NCBI RefSeq assembly: GCF_022012415.1
Contig: NZ_JAKLTR010000006.1
Location: 186,001 to 250,000, forward strand
Origin: Terrimonas ginsenosidimutans
Lineage (GTDB): Bacteria; Bacteroidota; Bacteroidia; Chitinophagales; Chitinophagaceae
Direction of reading: 5' to 3'
Length of the DNA: 64,000 bases
Shown: positions 59,967 to 64,000 of the stretch, piece by piece
How the letters are laid out: each line of letters opens with the position of its first letter
Numbering within the stretch: the stretch's first letter is position 1
Notes under the pieces: generated by a model
Told to the model about the DNA's origin: nothing
Database searches by the model: none
What the model saw: the letters and a program-made list of their open reading frames with translations, nothing else
Translations under genes and position numbers: made by a program

Positions 59967-60469
59967 CCCCTAAAGAATTCGTGAAGACTTACCTGCCCTA
60001 TGCTCTGGCTTCTCAAAAGAAAACCGGTATTCATGCTGAAGTAACTCTTACGCAAGCTGCGTTGGAAAGTGCTTGGGGTAAAGCCGCGCCCGGGTTTATG
60101 TTTTTCGGGGTGAAGGATACTGACGGCATCAACGGGAATGAACAGTTGATAACAACAACCGAATACAGCCGCCGCGCAGATCTTAAGTTCCCGGTGATCA
60201 TAAGCATTACGCCGGTTGTAAAGGGAGGCGTGAAAATGTTTAAGTATATCGTCAAAGATTACTTCCGCAAGTATAACACCCCCGAAGAGTGCTTTACCGA
60301 TCACGGTAATTTCTATCTGAAGAACAAGCGATATGCGAAAGCCTTGCTTGTTAAAGATAATCCTGAAGCGTTTATTGACGCGATTGCGGCGGCAGGGTAT
60401 GCAACCGCCCCGGATTATGCGAAGCAATTAAAAGCGGTCCTGAAGACCGTACAAAGGAGTATGAAGTAG
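59963..60469 (+). CDS. Endolysin, glucosaminidase family
   Basis: The 168-residue protein matches the PF01832 fold: HAEVTLTQAALESAWGKAAP (catalytic Glu in ALES), FMFFGVKDTDGIN and YRKYNTPEECFTDHGNFYLK-like motifs, ending with NPEAFIDAIAAAGYATAPDY. It cuts peptidoglycan glycan strands. Without a signal peptide it depends on the holin. It overlaps the spanin gene by 4 nt. Confidence 0.9.
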   Translation: MTPKEFVKTYLPYALASQKKTGIHAEVTLTQAALESAWGKAAPGFMFFGVKDTDGINGNEQLITTTEYSRRADLKFPVIISITPVVKGGVKMFKYIVKDYFRKYNTPEECFTDHGNFYLKNKRYAKALLVKDNPEAFIDAIAAAGYATAPDYAKQLKAVLKTVQRSMK

Positions 60470-60500
60470 TTGGATTATTGGTTGAGTTGCTTTGATTGGA

Positions 60501-60526
60501 AAGCCCCGCATGTCTATGCGGGGCTT
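60501..60526. terminator. Bidirectional terminator between endolysin and integrase
   Basis: AAGCCCCGCAT (60501-60511) pairs perfectly with ATGCGGGGCTT (60516-60526) over GTCT and is followed by ATTGTTTTT. It separates the convergent lysis and integrase transcripts. Confidence 0.9.
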
Positions 60527-60533
60527 ATTGTTT

Positions 60534-61886
60534 TTAAGACACCTTGCGAAGCTTCCCTTTTATCGGCTTAAGCGGCGCGTTAAAGCTTGGGGCCTTTTTC
60601 AAAACCGCTTCTTCTACTTCCATAAGGGCCACTTCTTCCGTGTATAGCTTTGTCATTGCCGGTGATTCATGTCCGTAAAGAAGCTGTATTTCCGTTAGCT
60701 TAAGACCTGCCCGAACCATGTCGCGCCCCCCGGTGTGCTTGGCCGCGTAAAGGTGTTTCTTGATCCCGAGTGTATCAATGATAAGTTTTTTCCAAAGCTT
60801 AGTGATTGTGTCGCGTGAAGCCTGAACTGCCGACGGGGTTAAAAAGTCATCCCTCATTGCCCCGCTTTTGCCGGTCTTTTTGCCGACCCCTCGACTGATC
60901 CCGTCGAACCATTGTTGAGATCCCGCCCCGCGATTGCCTTTACCTGGTTGAAAGGGACTGCCGAAAACAAAATATTCGTCCGGGAATTTATGCAGCGCAA
61001 GCATGTTTAAAAGGTCGTAAAGATGCGGATTGATTGGGACGTGTCTAAGGCTAAGAGTTTTACTGTTTTCTTCAACTTCGTCCGGCGCAATGGTGATCAT
61101 TCTACGTTTCATATCAACGTCCGAAATTCTCAACGCTAAGGCTTCTTTCGGCCTTATCCCGGCGTGGTACACAACCTGCATAACTCTGTATAGGTTGAAG
61201 TGATTCGCCAATAAAAAGGCGGAAATATCCCTTTTATCATCTTCGGTGAACCGTTCGTATTTGTTTGATTCGGGAACGGGCTTCGTTCTAAGGTCCCGCA
61301 ATGGGTTAACGTCGATTACGCGCTGATCTACTAACTCGGTGAGCATCGCCCTCATTGTTGCGGCGTATTTGTTCCAAGAATGGTTTGAAAATTCGCCTTC
61401 AACTTTTATCCTTTCTTCTTCTACCTTTCCCATTAAGTCAAGGAAAAGGCCCCTGTCAAAGTTCTTTATCTCTATCCCGGAAAACCCGTGTTTGATTGCC
61501 GCTTGTTCTATAATATTCAACTGGCTTGAGTAGCCAAGGCGGGACTTCTTTGCAATTTTTTTTACAGATAGTCCGAATTTCAAAGCGGCCATTACTGACA
61601 TGGCTTTTTTCTGCGGGAGCAACCGAACGTTTCGCATCTTGTATTCGCGATCCGTTACCGGGTTCCACCCTTCCTTCAGCCAAGAGTGACGCGCATCACG
61701 TAAGGCAACCGCTTCTTTCATCCGGGCCGCTTTATTCTTTATCCTGTTGAGATCTTCGCGAAGCTTGAAGACGGGATGCCACTTACCGGCATAGTAGAAG
61801 CGAAACCATACGAACCAATCTTTCGGATTTGACGTTGAGATTTGAGGGTCAGTATATGACCCTTCGGGGATGATCTTCGTTTTCAT
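60534..61886 (-). CDS. int: Tyrosine recombinase (phage integrase)
   Basis: The 450-residue protein has an N-terminal core-binding part (about residues 90-215) and a C-terminal catalytic domain. The catalytic signature is HAGIRPKEALALRISDVD (Arg I), LRHVPINPHLYDLL (Lys region), YAAKHTGGRDMVRAGL (box II start), LLYGHESPAMTKLYTEE (His and Tyr). In box II the usual Arg of HxLR is Lys in AAKHTG. It integrates and excises the phage at the adjacent attR/tRNA. It is transcribed leftward. Confidence 0.93.
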   Translation of the reverse strand: MKTKIIPEGSYTDPQISTSNPKDWFVWFRFYYAGKWHPVFKLREDLNRIKNKAARMKEAVALRDARHSWLKEGWNPVTDREYKMRNVRLLPQKKAMSVMAALKFGLSVKKIAKKSRLGYSSQLNIIEQAAIKHGFSGIEIKNFDRGLFLDLMGKVEEERIKVEGEFSNHSWNKYAATMRAMLTELVDQRVIDVNPLRDLRTKPVPESNKYERFTEDDKRDISAFLLANHFNLYRVMQVVYHAGIRPKEALALRISDVDMKRRMITIAPDEVEENSKTLSLRHVPINPHLYDLLNMLALHKFPDEYFVFGSPFQPGKGNRGAGSQQWFDGISRGVGKKTGKSGAMRDDFLTPSAVQASRDTITKLWKKLIIDTLGIKKHLYAAKHTGGRDMVRAGLKLTEIQLLYGHESPAMTKLYTEEVALMEVEEAVLKKAPSFNAPLKPIKGKLRKVS

Positions 61887-61899
61887 GCGTTTTCCTTTT

Positions 61900-61923
61900 T
61901 GTTCCGGGTTTTGTTCCGGGTTA
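61900..61923 (+). repeat. Integrase arm-type site, right (P side)
   Basis: It is identical to 14913-14936 in sequence and orientation, two tandem copies of TGTTCCGGGTT. It begins 14 bp upstream of the integrase start, so integrase binding could also repress its own gene. Confidence 0.65.
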
Positions 61924-61975
61924 GGTGCTTAGTGACGCGGAAAACGCTGAAAATCAACTTATATTAAGAGAAAGT

Positions 61976-61990
61976 GCGGAGAGCGAGGGA
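61976..61990. other. attR core within tRNA-Ser
   Basis: GCGGAGAGCGAGGGA matches attL exactly. Integration regenerated the tRNA 3' end with phage DNA on the left side, so the tRNA remains functional. Confidence 0.85.
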
Positions 61991-62061
61991 TTCGAACCCC
62001 CGGACCTGTTACAGTCAACAGTTTTCAAGACTGCCGCAATCGACCACTCTGCCAGCTCTCC
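61977..62061 (-). tRNA. tRNA-Ser (anticodon UGA)
   Basis: The 85-nt gene starts GGAGAGCTGG at 62061 and ends GCTCTCCG at 61977. The acceptor stem is a perfect 7-bp helix GGAGAGC/GCTCTCC with discriminator G and no encoded CCA. The anticodon loop CTTGAAA gives UGA, the variable arm is long as in class II tRNAs, and the T loop is GGTTCGAATCC. The 3' end is supplied by prophage DNA. Confidence 0.95.
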
Positions 62062-62597
62062 GGCGCAAAAATAGGATTGCGGAGGAAAACAGCAAAATAG
62101 TAACACATCTTTTTTGGAATTTATTTGCGTGTATTTCAGGAAGATAAATTGTAAGAGGATGGAGCGCTGTTTTTATAATCGTGGATTGTTATGTGTTGAC
62201 GGGCTGAAGATTGCTTATTGGTTTGAACAAGGGGGCAGCAAACAAAAATCAAACATCCCTTGCCCCACCATCGGCCTTGGGCCCTCCCCCGCCACCACCG
62301 CCAAGGTCCTCGTTGAGCAGGAATGAGGGCAAGGCAAAATACGGCCTTGGTCAGTATTAAAGTCAAGTCTAATACTCCCCCATCGGTTCGGCTTTAACAA
62401 TAACCGCCTTGCGCTTCAGCAGATATCATTAACACAAATATCCCCTGTCCACCAAAATTGCCAAGGTGAAAAACACAAAGTATTAACGGAAAAAAACGAA
62501 AAATAAGTGAGGAAAAAATCAATAATCTCAACATGTAAGAAAGACACTCTCTGCACTTAGCAGGGCCGAGTCCTGATCAACTAAACAAAAAAAGCAC
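62062..62597. other. Intergenic gap with GC-rich patch, no gene seen
   Basis: About 540 bp separate tRNA-Ser from the LacI-type gene. A GC-rich stretch (about 62255-62320) contains inverted pieces (CCTTGG/CCAAGG) and stands out in the AT-rich surroundings. Overlapping short frames on both strands are not protein-like. It may hold a small RNA or a dispersed repeat; I see no proof of either. Confidence 0.4.
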
Positions 62598-63626
62598 TCA
62601 GCCTCCTTTTAAAGAAGGCTCATTCGCCACCACTTCCCCACTCATCACCACACGCTTCTCCTCTATCTCCTCCGCCTTCTGATTGATCAGTTGCAATAGC
62701 ATCTCTGTTGCTTTCTCTGCCTGCTCATATGGGAACTGTTCAACAGATGCAAGCGGCCGGTCATCCAGGTAACTCGTCACCGGCAGGTTGGCATAACTTA
62801 CAAAATAAATGTCCTTATTGATCTTTAAGCCAAGCGCCCTTGAAAATTTGATCGCGTCAAGTGTAATATAATCGTTGAATGCGATTACAGCTGTGGGCCG
62901 TTCGGGCAGCGACAATAACTGCTGGATCGCTTGCTGCGTCTCTTCCTTTTCCAGATTTGTCTGAACAATATAACCGGGCACCTGTGGCAGTTTATTTTTC
63001 TCCAACGCATGAAGATATCCCTGCAGCCTGTCCTGCGACGCAGTCATTGATTCAGGGCCTTTGATGAAACCGATCTTAGTATGCCCCTGCGCCAACAGCC
63101 AGTCGACCAGCTTTTCTGAACTGTCTTTCAGATCACACGAAACCGTGTATGCATCATCCAGGTTGGGAACACGATCAAAGAAGACCACCGGTATCCCGTA
63201 CTTTTTCAACGCTTCAAAATGTTCATAATCGACCGTGTTCTTGGAGAGAGAGACAAGCAAACCATCAACCCGGTGTTTACGCATGGTATCAACAAGTTTC
63301 TTTTCGCGTTCCACATCGTCCCGCGACTGCCCTATTAATACCGTATAACTATTGTGAATGGCGATATCTTCGATACCATTGATCGCTGTTGAAAAAAACT
63401 CTTCTCTCAGGTTGGGAAGAATTACACCAATGGTTGAGGTCTTTCCCTGTTTGAACGAGATGGCTGCCTGGTTTGGCTCATAGTTCAACTCTTCCGCAAG
63501 CTTTTGCACCTGCATCTTTGTGCGCAACCCGATACTCGGATGATTATGCAATGCCCTTGAAACCGTTGAAACTGATACGTTCAACCGTTTGGCAATCTCT
63601 TTAATCGTAGCGGGTTTTTGACTCAT
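62598..63626 (-). CDS. LacI-family transcriptional regulator
   Basis: The start at ATG 63626 (MSQKPATIKEIAKRLNVSVS) gives 342 residues; the longer frame from 63662 lacks a fitting start. The HTH (TIKEIAKRLNVSVSTVSRAL) and hinge (LAEELNYEPNQAA) are canonical, followed by a periplasmic-binding-like sensor (IGVILPNLREEFFSTAINGI, VDGLLVSLS, GYLHALEKN). It probably represses sugar genes outside the window and responds to a sugar. Single gene. Confidence 0.93.
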   Translation of the reverse strand: MSQKPATIKEIAKRLNVSVSTVSRALHNHPSIGLRTKMQVQKLAEELNYEPNQAAISFKQGKTSTIGVILPNLREEFFSTAINGIEDIAIHNSYTVLIGQSRDDVEREKKLVDTMRKHRVDGLLVSLSKNTVDYEHFEALKKYGIPVVFFDRVPNLDDAYTVSCDLKDSSEKLVDWLLAQGHTKIGFIKGPESMTASQDRLQGYLHALEKNKLPQVPGYIVQTNLEKEETQQAIQQLLSLPERPTAVIAFNDYITLDAIKFSRALGLKINKDIYFVSYANLPVTSYLDDRPLASVEQFPYEQAEKATEMLLQLINQKAEEIEEKRVVMSGEVVANEPSLKGG

Positions 63627-63807
63627 AAACTGAAATTGAAGCGAATCTTCACGAGTGAACACGAACTACGTGAATGGGCTAATTAGATAAATAATGTGAC
63701 TTATCCAAATGAGCTCTGTAAGCACGAATAACGCGAAATAATACGACTTACACGAATTACACTTCCAAATAGACGCAATATTATTTGACTGGTAAGGATA
63801 CAAGTGC

Positions 63808-64000
63808 TCAGGAGGCATTTCCCGGAGTGATATGATGATGTTTGCCCTTCATCATATACGTTTTACTCTGCTCAATTGCGTCCATTAGCTGAGCAAGAAT
63901 ATCCTCGGTGCGTGCATCATAATCGATCTCCAAAGGCGGTTTGAAGCGAACCGTCAGCAAAGTTCCTTTTTTCTTGAACTTCAATCCTTTTTTATTGAAT
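63808..64000 (-). CDS. 3' end of a probable acyltransferase (PlsC-like), partial
   Basis: The stop is at 63808-63810 and the frame is open to the window end, giving 63 residues. The tail reads GTLLTVRFKPPLEIDYDART, EDILAQLMDAIEQSKTYMMK, then GKHHHITPGN. This resembles the end of lysophospholipid acyltransferases (xVTVRFxxPL...). The catalytic part lies outside the window, so the call is tentative. Position 63627-63807 shows no gene. Confidence 0.45.
   Translation of the reverse strand, partial: FNKKGLKFKKKGTLLTVRFKPPLEIDYDARTEDILAQLMDAIEQSKTYMMKGKHHHITPGNAS

Larger units (their letters stand above)
14815..61990. mobile_element. Temperate myovirus prophage integrated in tRNA-Ser
   Basis: The element is bounded by a 15-bp direct repeat (14815-14829 and 61976-61990) that matches the 3' end of tRNA-Ser(UGA). 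It encodes a tyrosine integrase beside attR, a CI-like repressor with operator array near the left end, replication genes, a complete head module, a contractile-tail module and a lysis cassette. All structural genes are open, so it looks intact. Head genes resemble lambda (terminase GpA, gpW, portal) and Mu (gpT capsid, gp37); tail genes resemble P2 (FI, FII, E/E', T, U, X, D, V, W, J, I). Confidence 0.93.

Noticed and set aside
62114-62400. Small genes in the gap beside tRNA-Ser
   Set aside because: Overlapping short frames on both strands come from a GC-rich patch and have no start context or family pattern.
1-64000. CRISPR array or insertion sequence
   Set aside because: No regularly spaced repeats and no transposase were found in either strand.

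Overview
The window is a Bacteroidota chromosome segment, most likely Chitinophagaceae-like. The support is SusC/SusD pairs, promoters of the TTTG-N19/21-TAnnTTTG type, a T9SS sorting domain and no evident dependence on Shine-Dalgarno sites. An apparently complete ~47.2 kb temperate prophage sits inside it. The genus call is inference; the prophage boundaries are read directly from the sequence.

Left chromosomal part (1-14814). A leftward operon-like set encodes SusC, SusD, an MFS transporter, an FAD-dependent oxidoreductase, a Tat-exported endonuclease/exonuclease/phosphatase-fold protein and a metallophosphoesterase cut by the window edge. A divergent DeoR-family regulator sits upstream. 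This looks like a nutrient-uptake locus in which SusCD imports a ligand, the MFS protein moves it across the inner membrane and the enzymes process it. The substrate cannot be read from the sequence. Next come a small secreted protein, a WG-repeat/Sel1-repeat gene broken by a frameshift, a lipoprotein-like gene, and the original tRNA-Ser terminator.

Prophage (14815-61990). It is inserted in the 3' end of tRNA-Ser(UGA). A 15-bp duplication marks attL (14815-14829) and attR (61976-61990), and identical 24-bp arm repeats lie just inside each end. From left to right: the lysogeny module (XRE repressor and partner, leftward; operator array 15756-15848; Cro-like HTH); a replication/nucleotide module with two related SSB-like proteins, a beta-clamp-like protein, MazG, NinG, HNH, DUF1376, C5 methyltransferase and Nudix; a LytTR-type regulator; the head module with a lambda-type terminase, gpW and portal, a protease-capsid fusion of Mu gpT type and DUF2190; a contractile tail module (sheath, tube, frameshifted chaperone, tape measure, U, X, D, V, gp25/W, J, I); fibres and secreted hydrolases; and a lysis module (holin, candidate u-spanin, glucosaminidase endolysin). 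The tyrosine integrase lies next to attR. It is a temperate myovirus with a lambda/Mu-like head and a P2-like tail.

Two regions are out of the ordinary. A leftward eight-gene cassette (45793-48420) interrupts the baseplate genes. It carries two promoters with an identical 27-bp core and three copies of a conserved leader just upstream of start codons. Downstream of the tail genes, four consecutive genes (52835-58609) encode proteins with Sec-type signal sequences: a fibre, two SGNH hydrolases and a lyase-like protein that ends in a T9SS type A sorting domain. This implies phage-encoded cargo destined for the lysogen's own surface.

Right chromosomal part (61977-64000). This holds tRNA-Ser(UGA), a ~540-bp gap, a LacI-family regulator and the 3' end of a probable acyltransferase gene. 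No CRISPR array, transposase or reverse transcriptase was seen.
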